NCBI RefSeq assembly: GCF_902148845.1
Contig: NW_021941230.1
Span: forward strand, 3,848,411 to 3,912,410
From: Salarias fasciatus
Taxonomy: Eukaryota > Chordata > Actinopteri > Blenniiformes > Blenniidae
DNA length: 64,000 nt
Reading direction: 5' to 3'
The notes under the pieces are model-generated. The model was given only the letters and a program-made list of their open reading frames with translations, had not been told where the DNA came from and searched no databases. The position numbers and the translations under genes are program-made. Below, in pieces: positions 33,762 through 45,928 of the stretch. The stretch's first letter is position 1. The number at the start of each line of letters is the position of its first letter.

Positions 33762-34985
33762 CTATGGACCAACCAGAAGAACCTCAGTTCTGCTATCATT
33801 GAGATACAGAAAGTTTTCTGACATCCAGTCCTTAGTCGTGTTAATGCAGTCCAGAAGTTGCGCAGCACTGAATGAATCTTCACACTTCAGAGGTACATAG
33901 ATTTGACAGTCATCGGCGTAAAGATGGAGGGACACACGAAACCTCCGTAGAACAGATCCCAGTGGAAGCAGATATAAAGAATAAAGAAGTGGCCCAAGGA
34001 TTGAGCCCTGTGGCACGCCGCACGACAGAGGAGCTGAGGAGGACACAAAATCACCAATTTTGACGCAAAAACTTCTGTCTTTCAAGTGGGAGCGAAACCA
34101 CTCTAAAGCGGATCCCTTAATCCCAACCAGATTTTCAAGGCGGGACAGGAGGATTTCATGATCCACTGTATCGAACGCTGCAGTCAAGTCCAATAAAACT
34201 AAAGGAACCATCTGTCCAGAGTAAGCAAACATAAAAATGTCATTAAAAACTCTCAACAGAGCTGTCTCAGTACTGTGGAGATTTTTAAAACCCGACTGAA
34301 AAACCTCTGGGATCTGTTGCTCATCTAAAAAAGCTTTCAACTGATTAAAAACACATTTTTCCAAGATTTTAGACAGAAATGGAAGTTTGGAAATCGGACG
34401 TGAGTTTGCAGGATCTTTAGGATCAAGGCCAGACTTTTTTAACAATGGCTGAACAACAGCATGTTTCAAACTTTTGTTGACCACTCCATTTGCCAAGCTT
34501 CCATTAACATAATGTAAAACAAAAGTTGCAATAGAAGGAAACACTTCTTTGAACAGATGTGAAGGAGTAGGATCATTTGGGGAACCAGCAGGCTTCATTT
34601 TACAAACCACTTTTTCTAAGCAAGAGAGTGTTACTGGCTCAAACATATGGAGCAGAGCTGAGCAAGAGGCAGAAACAGGTGAACTGACAGCTGGAGGGCT
34701 GATAAGGGCCCTTGTAGACACAATCGTATTCACAAAAAAGTTCAGGAAATTCTCACAGACCTCAGGTGAGGCTTCCAGGCCATCCGACTGAGGAATGTTC
34801 AGAGCTCTGTTCACCATATTAAAAAGAACTCGTGGATTTTGCCTATTGGCTGTCACAATATCAGCAAAATATTTAGCTTTAGCTGCTTTTACACATTTCT
34901 GATACCTTTGCAGACATTTCTGTAAAATTTCAAGAGACACTTGCAGCCTATCTACACTCACGTCTGATGGCACGAGTGGACTCAT
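33762..34985 (-). pseudogene. L2 reverse-transcriptase domain
   Basis: 407 codons hold an L2-type RT. Motifs are KLPFLSKILEKCVFNQL, FQSGFKNLHSTETALLR, VLLDLTAAFDTVDHEILL (catalytic Asp), GVPQGSILGPLLYSLYL and the catalytic LHLYADDCQIYVPL. The C-terminal block (LIHAFVSTRLDYCNALYAG, LLTGTRKYDHISPVLSSLHW, FKSRLKTLLFSLAFN) continues in another frame at 33089-33760. All catalytic residues are preserved despite the frame changes. Confidence 0.88.
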
Positions 34986-35715
34986 TTAGCCAAGGCTCAG
35001 CTTCAGGTTTTGGTCGTCTCACTTTAAGAGGAGAAACACTGTCTAAAACTGACTGGCAGGTTGATTCAAAATGTTGGAAAAACGTTTCAATATCAACATC
35101 GAAAAAAGAAATATCAGCAGCCAACACTGAGTTTTCAAAGGAAACAGAGAACTGAGCAGCAGTGGCAGAGTTAATGATGCGACAGTGTCGTGCAGGAACA
35201 CAAGATTTAACCATGTTATGTGGACCGGGAACATCAAAAACAATTGGACAATGGTCTGAAAATACAGGGTCACAGACTTCAACATTAAACACTGAAATGC
35301 CATGGGATAGCACTAAGTCCAGCGTGTGTCCATACCGATGCGTTGCTCCAGAAACAGACTGCACGAGGTTAAATGTATCAATAAGGTCCAGGAACTCTCT
35401 TGTCATAGGTTTACCTGGGCAGCATACTGCGTGAATATTAAAATCACCCAAAATCAACAAGCGGTCGAACCTTGACATAACATCAGCTAAGAAGCTGGAA
35501 AAGTCATTGATAAAGTACTTATTATATCCAGGTCGCCGGTACACAACAGCGCACAGAATGGGTGAATCAGAAGACAAAACAAAAGTATTGATCTCAAAAC
35601 TCCAAGGCGCAGCCAAGGCGAGCTGTGCACACTTGTAAACACTGTTAAACACAGTCGCTACGCCACCACCATGACAGTTTCTTGGTGTCGAGAAATAGCT
35701 GAAACCAGGGGGCAA
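34948..35715 (-). pseudogene. L2 endonuclease domain
   Basis: 255 codons encode an APE-type endonuclease. Motifs are GGGVATVFNSVYKC, ILCAVVYRRPGYN, RLLILGDFNIHAVC (catalytic Asp-Asn), HTLDLVLSHGI and VFSDHCPIVFD (catalytic Asp-His). The extreme N-terminus (NGNSLVNKTFILKGF) lies in another frame at 35.8 kb, and the junction to the RT frame near 34.97 kb is also shifted, so the original single protein is broken. Confidence 0.85.
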
Positions 35716-36558
35716 AAGTTCAGAAAAAGCACTCGACTCACCAGCTCCGGTCTTACTTTCAGTAATGAAGAGAAAATCTCAATAAAACCCTTTAGGATAA
35801 ATGTCTTGTTCACCAATGAGTTGCCGTTTGTTAGCGCCATCCGGATAGGAGCCACGGTGTTAGCCTGAGTGTTAGCCCTGCTATACACCCGCTGTAGAGG
35901 CCGAAGATTACGCAGGTCCAACCACGGAACGAGGCAACAAGTCCTATTGGGAACATGACACGTAAAAAAAGTGCTGCGCCCAAGCAACAGATGAGCCTTT
36001 AGCTTCACCAGCCTCCTGCTTCACTTCCCCCAGCGTCTGCGGCGGGCCCTGTGTGGAGGTGGAGCCGGGACACGGCAGAAGTGAGCCGGTATCCCAGCCA
36101 GGAAAGGTGGATGAGGATTCCCCTGTCCTTCACACTTATAATCCACCAAGTATTAAGCCGTGGGTTGAAGATCCAGTAATGTTTGTCGCTCACAGACCAG
36201 CAGAGAATTGACTTTTACAGCAAAAGTTGTCAATATTGCCACAAACACAAGTAGAGATCGCAGAGACAGACGGCATGCCAACCACACTGGCGCCATCTTG
36301 GCTTCAGTCATTTCCAGTGCTCATCCAATGACCACATCCTGACTGAAGGAAATGAAAACATGAGTCATGAGGACTTGAATGATGGTCAACTTGACCTCAA
36401 TCACTTCAAACAGTCCAGAAAGACAGAAACGGGCCCCAAGTGAGCCCAATGGCATGCTGGGAGAGCTGAAGAAGCCGCAGTCCTGGGGACAGAGTTCCAT
36501 CAGGAGGCCAGTTCACCTTCAAGCAGCCACGTCTCTGTCAGGAACATCACATCCAGCT

Positions 36559-36855
36559 TGATGTGGAATAATGCTTTGTTTTCAAAGTTCTCAGGAACAC
36601 AGTGAGAAGGCCGCTCTGTTTTGTCTGAAGTCACTTGGAAACAGCGTCTGCTAGTCTCGTGAGATCTAGCTATATGAGTTGGCATGGCCGGAAGTCATGC
36701 CAGAGTCGGGTTGGATTCTCCCCGGAGCAGCAGCCTTGCTCTCAATCAGCTGATTTGTGTGTGCTTCCTCTGCAATCCTCAATAAATCCTCCTTGTGCAG
36801 CGTCAACACCTTGACTCGTCATCTTTGGCTCTGATTCACCAAAAATTCCACAACA
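36559..36855 (+). mobile_element. Small solo LTR (297 bp) with 5-bp target duplication
   Basis: The ends are TGATGTGGAA and TTCCACAACA, giving TG...CA with a 10-bp imperfect inversion. They are flanked by CAGCT at 36554-36558 and 36856-36860. An AATAAA at about 36781 followed by a U5-like stretch supports LTR identity. The uninterrupted site is visible (inverted) at about 57228-57238. No internal retroviral sequence remains. Confidence 0.8.
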
Positions 36856-36925
36856 CAGCTCATGGCAGTCAGAGAAGTCACAGGGGAAGATCGTCTCAAT
36901 GTCAACAGAGCCTGTGAGGAGAAGC

Positions 36926-37027
36926 CCCTGACTGCAGCCGGCAGAACGGGGCGCGCCTCAACGTGGGCGGAGTTAAACGTTTAACTCCGCCCACGTTGAG
37001 CTTGACTCGTTTATTGTCGCCGTCTGG
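36926..37027. repeat. Left terminal inverted repeat of the KDZ-type element, with a perfect palindrome
   Basis: It contains a 44-bp perfect palindrome at 36957-37000, centred on TTAAACGTTTAA. Outside the palindrome the sequence GCAGAACGGGGCG and inside it TTTATTGTCGC both recur inverted at the right end. Confidence 0.85.
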
Positions 37028-37286
37028 TTTGTCTGGTGGCGGAGACTATGTAGCACATTCACAAACGTCAATACAGCTTCTAAATGCTGGACTACAAACC
37101 ATTTAATGATTGTACATTAAGCTGAACTGTATCTTTATTCTTCTTATTAAGGAAAGAACACTTTTGTATGTATCACCTAGCATCTTATGTGATTTACTGT
37201 CATGATTAATTTTATATCAGCATTACTATTTATATCAGGATCAGGTCTGGAGCCAAAAAATAGTTCTTTGGGAAAACATTTTTCTT

Positions 37287-37292
37287 GTATCA

Positions 37293-37323
<31 letters not shown>

Positions 37324-37400
37324 CATTGGTTTTATATAGCGCTTTTCAGGACACTCAAAGACACTTTACATTGCATTATTCATTCGCACCATACTGGGTG
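37287..37400 (-). repeat. (AAT)n and LINE/SINE 3'-tail-like sequence
   Basis: An AAT microsatellite (37287-37321) adjoins TTTTATATAGCGCTTTTC and ACTCAAAGACACTTTACA, a 3' tail common to several fish LINE/SINE families, here in minus orientation. It is a short insertion in the 3' flank of the KDZ gene. Confidence 0.55.
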
Positions 37401-38001
37401 GTGCTTACTGCTTACAGTGCTAGTTTTGGGAATGAGAATGTAGGGGTGATTCCATCATTTTTTTCCTCAGAATTGAGTGATTCCATCATTTTATTCCCTG
37501 TGCTTGGTCTAAAACAGTAATTGTTACTGGCTACAATTTTTCCTCTTGATATCTTTTAGTGTGTCTTACAGTCAGAAAGTTGCAAAATAAAATGACTTAA
37601 GTTTTTTGTCATGTTTGTGACCTGCTTTTTTTCTACAAAATTAAACAACTGAACGAACGTCCTCCGAGACTGGTGATTCCATAATTTGTGCCAGGAGTTG
37701 TAATACTATAGCGACACAACTTTTTATTTGGGTTCAACGCTCCCCTAACTCAAACCCTGTCAAACTAGGGCGAGCTGGACTGAAACAGTGAGTGGAATTT
37801 GTGACATACAGCATACGTAGATGTAGCGTGGCACAATGCTCCACTACACATTGAATTTTAATGTCTTTTATTTTGATGCTGTAAAGAGCAAAAATGAAGT
37901 ATTTTAACACCACAGTTCACATTCACTGACATCCGTGTTCCCGTTCTCGGGGTGTAATCACGCGAGAGTATCCCTACCCATGAACACACCATGTAGCGAA
38001 C

Positions 38002-38015
38002 GCGCCCTCTACTGG
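38002..38015 (-). promoter_or_regulatory. Candidate CTCF-binding motif
   Basis: The minus strand reads CCAGTAGAGGGCGC, a full match to the vertebrate CTCF core. It lies in the 3' flank of the KDZ gene, inside the transposon. Sequence evidence only. Confidence 0.4.
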
Positions 38016-38493
38016 TCAGAGTTAGATACTGCCCCACAAAACAACAGTTCTCAGTCCACACTCATGGCTTTAAATGCCACATAAACACATTTGGATTTTT
38101 TTGTGCACTGGATCATATCAGCTACATTAAGGAGATCAGAGACAGCAGGAATGTCTAAGCCATTGATACCTGAACATGCCATGGTTATTACTGGCTGATA
38201 ACACAGATTTCCTAAACTTTGCACTAACGACTTTCTTAAAGTGTCACTAATCCACTCAAGGATATAAGACTGAACTGACAGTCTACGTTACATGTCTTTC
38301 CTCATATCAAAGAGGGCTCTTAGTTTGGCCTTCATTCTACATAACAAACAAAAACATAATCTCTGATCTCTGTATAGGGACTTCCGTATATGATTATGCC
38401 AGACATAATATATCAGAGTCTGTACAACTCACGAACCATGTACATTTGTAGAGGTCAGATGTAATGAATTAAGCTTCAGCCCCGTTGAACACA

Positions 38494-41294
38494 TTATTCT
38501 TTTTTCTTAAAAGCACCAAACACCTTCATGTTTCTCTTGTCAATAATTTCTTGACAGAATGTCTCGTAGTCTTCCTGCAGACTGAAGACAAAAAGGAACG
38601 GTTCTCTGACATCAGCGGTCTCCTCTTCTTCCTGGCCATCACAGACACACAGGAGTTCCACTGCCCTCACGCGTTCCTCCTTGGCCATGGTGACAACTTG
38701 GGGAAGTGAAATTTTTCCCTTGAAAGTTCTGGTGCCACACCACCGGGCTGCCATCAATGCATCATTGACCAAACGATTCTCCTAAACAAAAATAAAGAAA
38801 ACAGTTATTTAAGTAAAGGCTCGGAGATTGCAGAAAACACTGAAATGAGACTACCCGTCTCAGGCAATATACCCCGTCTCCTGTTCCCAGTCCTGGCAGG
38901 TTCTCAGCCTCATCTAAAAAGGAAACAGATTGTGGTGTCTACAGGCACAATGACAATGTAAGATTTAAGTGGTTGATTTTAAGTACACTGTTTTGATGAT
39001 TAACAGAGAAATAATGACTGCTCTGTGACATCGAACCTCAAAAGCCTTGATGGGTATGTGTGAGACAGTGCTGGCTGGAACAATACCTGATGCGTCAGTG
39101 GCAGATTCCGAAAGCCTCAACTTTTTCAGGGGGACTTCAGCCACATCCTGAAATAAGTGGCAGGATCAGTCTTCAAGCAATAGTTTCATTATATACTACT
39201 TTATCACATGACCTCTCACCTGTAGTTTTTTCAGCTCTCGTTGCCTTTTTCTTTGCTGCAATCTCTATTCTTCAGATCTTGGTGATTTAATGACAACACA
39301 CATTCACAATGAAAACATTCATGCAGGTCAGATAACAGTGAATACAGTAAAACGTGATCTAAAAGAATCTGGTTTAAAAGTGTGATACTGAGGGTGCTTA
39401 CGGCATGGGGAAGTTCTGCAGGAGAACAAGACACCACCATCTTCGAATTTGCAGCATGTTTTCCTGTGAAGAAGGAAATGCAGAAGATTAAAATATGTTT
39501 TGAAAAATAATACCTTCATCGCTACAGTCAAGCATAACGTGTCACAATTTGCATATACCTCACTGAAATCGCAACTGGCCCCCATTAAAATGTACAGAGC
39601 GTACTGTAATTCAAGAGATACTGGTTAATATAATATCATGCATATTCTGTGAGGATACAATTTTTCAATACAAAGAGTGTGTTTTAAATGCAGAAAAAAC
39701 ACTTTAGATATCATCGATATGACATACTGAGCAGTTCTTACCATCAAAACAAACACGCCACAGTTGTTGGAGCATCCTTGCAGTGTTAGGCCCTTGGGTG
39801 TGAAAGTAGTATTTTAATAAAAGAATGGCAAGAAAATAGCAAATGTTAGCAAATGCAATGTAGTAACATCTCACCTGAACATCATTCACACCAAGCTGTC
39901 TCCAAGGGCCAGGAGACAGGCTGTGAGCAATGTGCCTGGTCAAAGAGTAAGTGGAAGTAAATAAAAGTACAATAAACCATTTTAGAGCAACACTTGGAAC
40001 AAAGCTGAAAGTGAATAAGGAAGAGGCTGGAACTTCAAATCAAACATTTTTGTAATGGGCTTAAACAGAACTGGCCCACTCAAACAAAATGTATGGTTCT
40101 GTTTCCATCTGCGTAGAATAATGTAACAATTACGTCTATCCCTTGCAAACACTCCCTTTTGTTGTTTGTTTTTGTTTGGAACATCTCAATGCAGGGGAAA
40201 ATTAAATTCAAATAAAAACAGAACCATTTAAGAAACAAACGAAGGACAAGTGGTTTAAAACAGAACTACCACTGTCCAGGCAAGATCTTGGAGGGTGCCC
40301 TAAAAACCTGAAAAGATGGACTCTACTCTGATCTCTCCAGCTGCTGCCACAGAGGGGATCTCGGAAGAAAGTCTCCCGAGCCTGTGGCCTCAGTATCTGT
40401 TAAATGTGTTCAAATATAACCAGACACATAAAGTTATGGAACGTTACAGAAACACTTACAAAGCTGCCATGCATTTAATAAACCAAAAAATTTAAACCAG
40501 CAATGAGCAACTTTGTTGTGCAAGGTAATAATAGAGGAAGATAGAAATGTATTTACACAGAGTATCCAGTGTCCAGGTACAAATACTGGAAGCAGAACCC
40601 ACTGTAGACTGGCTGCATTGTCCTGTAAAAAGATATCAATAACTGATTATGAAATGCTCAAACTTCACTACAAAAGCAAAACTTTTCAACAAATTACCGG
40701 CAGGTGATCATGGGGTTTGTGGATTATGGTGGAAACCATGTGGCAATGACATGGCTGTTTGTAGCAAACACGTGCTCTATTCTCTGTAACAGAGAAAGAT
40801 CATTGAACTATACTATCCAACCCATCTGAATTAAGTTTTTCACCATAGCTACTCTACCTTCCCAATGACATGAAGACAAGAGTTCAGGATCTAGTAGAAA
40901 ACAAACACAAATTAAAATAATAACAAAAAATACAGAAATCATATCAGCACAACACATTCTCTATGTCTACCATCCCATCAATGTTTTGACTCAAACCAAG
41001 ACTCCAAAAGTCAGAGCGAGTCAGGATGATGTTGTTCACCATTGCAAGGTACTCAGTGGGACTGTTGGTCTCATCCAAGGCATCTGACAGCTAGTGGAAG
41101 AAAACAAAGTCTTGAAACATGTTTTTGGTTATATTAATACCATTCAGAGATATTTACAGTGGCACAATGGTTGACATTACCAGGTGTTCCTGGATGTCGT
41201 TGAGTTCCTGTCCCCAGCATGCTCTGTGTGCTGACAAGTTATGGAGACTAGTGAAGTGCCCATGAGGTCTCTGCTGACTGCCATCAATTACTAG
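38494..41294 (-). other. Ulp1/SENP-like cysteine protease region of the fusion gene
   Basis: In frame with the KDZ core, exons 41294-39400 encode an Ulp1-type fold. Motifs are ILTRSDFWSLGLSQNIDGM, then PVFVPGHWILC (catalytic His-Trp), RETFFRDPLCGSSW (catalytic Asp) and LQGCSNNCGVFVLM (catalytic Cys). MLQIRRWWCLVLLQNFP follows, as in other Ulp1 peptidases. The His-Asp-Cys triad is in the right order and spacing. The last exons add a charged tail (LKKLQDVAEVPLKKLRLSES, CVCDGQEEEETADV) ending in FGAFKKKE. The likely activity is cleavage of SUMO or a related ubiquitin-like protein. Confidence 0.78.
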
Positions 41295-41349
41295 TGGGGG
41301 AAAAAAAAAACATCAGAATAAAAATCAAGTGTGAAACGTCACATTTCTA

Positions 41350-41417
<68 letters not shown>

Positions 41418-44400
41418 CAGGGACTCACACTCTTGACATTCTTCTTGGTCTTTGCTGTTGTCAGATGACCCCGTTGGCATTCCAGCTGATGGGGAATGAG
41501 CAAAAAGAAAAGATAATGTTACATACATTGTATAAAGTTGCATAAAGTGGATGAGGACAATAAATGTGCATAAATATTCATTAACATACCTAAGACTAGC
41601 CTTCCATGGCTGTCACATTGCATTTCAACATCTGAAGGAACAATCTTGCTATACTGTTCTCGGACTCTTTTGTTCTTTGCCATGTTATAATGATGAAGTA
41701 TATTTCTTTGGAGAAATATGTGTGTGGATGGGGTTGTCATATTTAAAAAGTAATTGTTCTTTCTCATCCCAGAAAAAAGCTGCTCCACACACTGGCTGTT
41801 TATAAGACCAGCAAGCTCAGGCACAAGCTCCAGCTTTCTCAGAACCTCCCTCTGGTCTTTGCTGTTGCCTTGGTGGAACACATCGTTTAAAGCGAAATGC
41901 TGCGAGGACCCAGTGAGAGGGTGACCATTTTCATCAGCGGGCATCTTAGAATTTTTCAGCCATGGCAAGTTGACATGAACCGTGCTCTCTGAGGCATGCT
42001 TTATGTTGTCTGGGGTGGGATCCAGTAACCTTCCTTGAAAAGGGGCAAAGATTCCTGGCTGCCTGCGGTTCGCATGCAGCGCCAGCCCTCTGGCATAATC
42101 ATACACTGAAACATTGGGAAAGTCTTTCCACGATAACAAGAGATCCACAAAGTCACGTGGACTCTCTGCTCTGAGGTTGAACTTCACTGAATACACAACC
42201 CCACATGGACAGGTGATTACAGCCCAACCACCTGGAAACAGAAAAACAGTGGTCAAGGGCAACTTTATTTGTATCACCCACTTTTACAGTTTGATTCAAA
42301 TGCATATTATGAGACTCTAGTATGAGTAATAACTGACATTAGGAACATGTATGGCTAATTTACATAAATACATACTGATTGATGATGAACACATTACTTC
42401 ACTTACCAGAGGCAGCCCACACTTTCTCAAACACCTTGTTGTAGGTGACTCTTTTTGACATTTTTTCTGAAAGTCGCATGACAAGATCCACTTTGGAGCC
42501 TTTGTCATCCACACCACAGTTTTTACAGAGTGCCCTGATGTCCTCTACCTGTTGCAAACATGCATTTGAGTTGATATTGTGAATAAAGCATAGACATATT
42601 TTTTGTTTGCAAAAAAAGTGGATTTTGCATATTTTATCAACTAATTCACCTTCAAGTTCACAAGCTCATCTGTGAGCCGCTCTTCATTAATCATGTCATC
42701 ATCATCATCCCCATTGTTTGGCGTTTTTGGAGCTTGCATTTTTTCAAATTCAGTGTTTAAAACTGAATTTGATCTTCGTGTGTGTGGGCCAATCCATGGG
42801 GCCCAGTGATGATAACTGGGGGACGCAACAAAAGGGTTCTTTCGACCACCTTTGTGAAAAAATATGAAGAGTATTAGCTATTATTAGCACAAGACTAAAC
42901 ACATTAATATACTTTACTTTCAGTGCAACTGCTCTTAACCTATCTTTTCAAATTACTTACATGGAATTAAACCACGACTAATCATTTCCATGGCCACAGC
43001 ATCCCAGAAATTTGCTATATCCACATGGCCATCAAAATCATCAGGCAGGCTTTGGATCTCACTCACTGTTAAAAGAATAGTTTATTTTTTTTCCCATTTC
43101 AATCACTAATAAAATATCTGAGCATTAGAGCCAACAGAATATAGATTATATTGGATTCAGCTTTGTTATTGCACATGTCACAAATACAGAGCAACAAAAT
43201 GCATATAGTCACTTCCTGAGGGGGTTGGGGCATGTGTGTGAGAGGGTAAGGGGTGGCGGGAGGAAGAGTTCTATTGGGAAAAACCTGTTCCTGAACCTGG
43301 TGGTTTTAGTCCAGATGCTATACATTTTAGTTGTATAGCATATGTTATGAACAGTTTGATTCGAGGGTTTTACAAACCATCATAACAACATCCTCTGCCT
43401 TTAGACCTTTAGCAAAAACTCCCAAGAAAACACAGTAAACCTCAGGGTGAGCAACAGAAGAGAGATCCCTCTCCTAGGATGGGCAGACGTGCAATAGATG
43501 AGTACAGGCAAGAAAACAGTTCACCACACAGAAGAGGGAGAGGAGATGTTATACAAACAATGAAGCTAAAATACCTATGTGACATAACAGCTTATCAAAC
43601 TCACCTGGCAAATTGAAAACACCTTTCTTGTGAAGATCCATCACAACAACCGCTGGGCTATAGCCACATGACACACAATTGTAACTGTAGTCATGGTTTG
43701 TAAGGGCCTCAAAATGAAGGTAGGCTTGGAGAATCCTCTCCTTGTTCGGAAAGGACACGTTCTCTATTGTTTCAATTATTTCTATCACTTTGCTGATAGT
43801 TGTATGCGTCTGGAAAGTGATGAGAACAGGAGTATTCTAATGTTAGATGATTTCAAAATGTAAGTTGCTTTGTTAGAATTGCATCTTCAATAGCCTTAGG
43901 AAATACAATTAAATTTTATCTTGTCAAAACTTTGTTTTTTGTATTACTGTGAGTTGAACTGTGGTGTCACTCAAAAGGATGGAAAGAAGTTAAAATAACA
44001 TCACATTACATACAAAATCAATTCACTGGACTTTTCAGGGAGCAGAATGCATTTCTGAATGATACGATCTCACCTGTAATGCATTCCTAACCATCAGGCA
44101 CAAATGCAGAGACAAGATTATGTGGTCGTCAAAGTTGTGGATACCATCCTCCCACTCCTGGTATCTGTAGATCATGCCACAGTTCAGGCAGGACTTCCTG
44201 TACGTTGATATTCCTAAAAACACAGTCCAAACAAAGGTTATGGCTGTGGCTGGAATGTCCTTTGCGATAAGTAGAATTATTCTTTTTGTTTGTCATGTAC
44301 ATATAAATTATGCAACACAGTAAATGATAAGAGCATAGAAGGACCCGTGACAGTACCAACCTTCAACTACTCCCGTGCTTGTCAGGATCTTGGCTTTTGA

Positions 44401-45928
44401 TGTTACCAGTTGTTCACACATTGTGTACTCACATTCTACACATGTTGTTTCTTTAGGGATAAGGTGCTTTGGAAAGCTGTCCTTTGCTCTTCCCTCTCTT
44501 GACTGCTCCATGAGAGCTTGGGGCAGATCTGCAGGGAGCTTTTTATTTGTGAGGAGGTAATTAAGCATCCTTGCAACACTTCTGTCATCTGGTGGATAAC
44601 TGTCCTCCACACTGTCCTCACTTGCATTTTGATCTGTGGTGGCCTGGGTTGGATTGTGTGTCTCTTCCTCTGTGCTCTTCACCTTTTGGAATAGCTCCCT
44701 CTTTGTGACAAAGAGATGCCATTTAGCAACAGCTTTGTGAATGCAAGAGTGTCTTGCTTTAGAGCAGGGACAATGCCAGTTGTTCTGTTTTGCGTCGTAA
44801 GACACAATCACTCTTCCCAACCTACTGTAATAGGTTATGTTTGGTTCATGAACAGAGATATGAAATTTGGAAGGTGGACCACCTACATTCAGATGCACAG
44901 ACAGGGGCACACCCTCTGCAACAGCACTTTGCTGAGATCGCAAGAGACTGGCTTTACGCTCCTCACCAAACCATTTATTGTCCACCATTGTTTTCAATGC
45001 CTCAGCTGTTAGAGTGACGTTTTGATTGTCAGCACGTGGGCAATACAATAAAGACAGTATATGGGGCACTCATATGGCAACATCCCGCTTCTTCGTGCAA
45101 AGTCACTGTTCAGACGGCACTGGTTGACCTCACACATGACCTTGTGGGTTGGTCCCCAAGTATTCTTAATGACATGTATGGGTGTTGCTGGACCACAAAA
45201 AGATTTTTCAACTGCAAACACACCATTTTTGACATCAACACATTGAGAGGCCAAAAATCTGTCCTTCGACACTGTCTCAAAGTGGTGGGTATGCTTTCTT
45301 TTGCAGTGTGTTTTGAAGTTTTTCTTGCTCAACGTCATGCTGCAGTGAGGACAAGTGACTTTCTTGTGTTTTCCATATATTGTGTGACTTGATGCTTTAG
45401 GGGTATCCGGATGCTGTGCAGAGGCCACAGGGATCTGAGTGGGGGCCGCAGGGATCTGAGTGGGGGCCGCAGGAAGCTGTGAAGAGGCCGCAGGGATCTG
45501 TGCGGATGCCACAGGGAGCTGTACAGGAGGCATTGCGAGGGTCTTTGTTTGTTCTTTAGGGGCTGCATCATGCTTCTCCTCTTGGTGTAGTTCTATGTGT
45601 CTTATAAACTGGCCTCTATTAATAATTGTTGCAGCACAATAGCAGCAATGAAAATGTGCTGCTGTCCGACAACTTAAGCCACACTTAATAATTATGAATT
45701 CTGAAAGAGAGGAAAGAAGTAAATAACATTTGTACTTGTACCAATATATTGCTCATCTAAATATGTGTCATAAGTAAGTACCTCTGTGTTTTACTGAAGA
45801 GTGGCCTTTCATATGGTTCTGCACCATATGCTTAGCTGCCTCATATTTGCAGAAAGGACAGTGGAAATGTTCACTGCTGCTGCATTTTGTTGGGGTTGGT
45901 GTATCCGTAAGTATGGTAATGTGTCTCT
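38494..45928 (-). CDS. KDZ-type transposase fused to Ulp1-like protease, ~23 exons
   Basis: Following GT-AG junctions on the minus strand gives one continuous frame. Exons, boundaries within a few bases: 45928-45782, 45700-44362, 44213-44074, 43811-43606, 43067-42960, 42850-42651, 42551-42409, 42234-41592, 41486-41430, 41294-41182, 41094-40976, 40894-40856, 40788-40702, 40626-40564, 40399-40303, 39936-39875, 39794-39743, 39597-39553, 39462-39400, 39252-39221, 39147-39078, 38915-38856, 38781-38494. Domain order: three C2H2 fingers, an Ala/Pro-rich spacer, a SWIM finger (WHCPCSKARHSCIHKAVAKW), cysteine clusters, a SAP-like exon, the KDZ core, an Ulp1 protease and an acidic/basic tail. One apparent 1-nt frameshift lies near 45069 (between MLPYECP and HILSLLYCPRA). 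The start codon exon upstream of 45928 was not found. The wording resembles fish proteins annotated as HMGXB3-like. Confidence 0.75.
41356..41414. repeat. (AC)n microsatellite
   Basis: A pure AC run of about 58 bases within the intron between the exons at 41430-41486 and 41182-41294 of the KDZ gene. Confidence 0.96.
41592..44213 (-). other. KDZ transposase core region of the fusion gene
   Basis: The exon at 41592-42234 reads GGWAVITCPCGVVYSVKFNL (a CxC motif), then FPNVSVYDYARGLALHANRR (conserved YD), HFALNDVFHQGN and INSQCVEQLFSGMRKNNYFL (a conserved glutamate after VEQ). This is the pattern of Kyakuja-Dileera-Zisupton transposases. Upstream exons carry the cysteine pairs of SCLNCGMIYRYQEW and YNCVSCGYSPAVVVMDLH and a SAP-like DNA-binding helix pair (VEDIRALCKNCGVDDKGSKV). 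The catalytic assignment of the acidic residues is inference from family resemblance. Confidence 0.7.

Larger units (their letters stand above)
32924..36314 (-). mobile_element. Nearly full-length L2-clade LINE
   Basis: The 3' end, at low coordinates, carries a (GGACT)n tail (32921-32952 on the plus strand as CAGTC units) after a GCTTTATAAATAAACTGG-type terminus. The 5' end at about 36300 reads CCAAGATGGCGCCAG on the minus strand, a YY1-like motif common at LINE 5' UTR starts. CAGT occurs at 32920-32923 and 36315-36318 as a short target duplication, and the unoccupied version of the site is seen at 21411-21440. The endonuclease and RT frames are separated by a few frameshifts. Confidence 0.88.

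Noticed and set aside
38494-45928. Reading the Ulp1 and KDZ parts as two separate host genes
   Set aside because: Splice phases carry one frame from the KDZ core exon through the exons at 41430 and 41182 into the protease, and inverted repeats bracket the whole gene. The alternative still needs transcript data.
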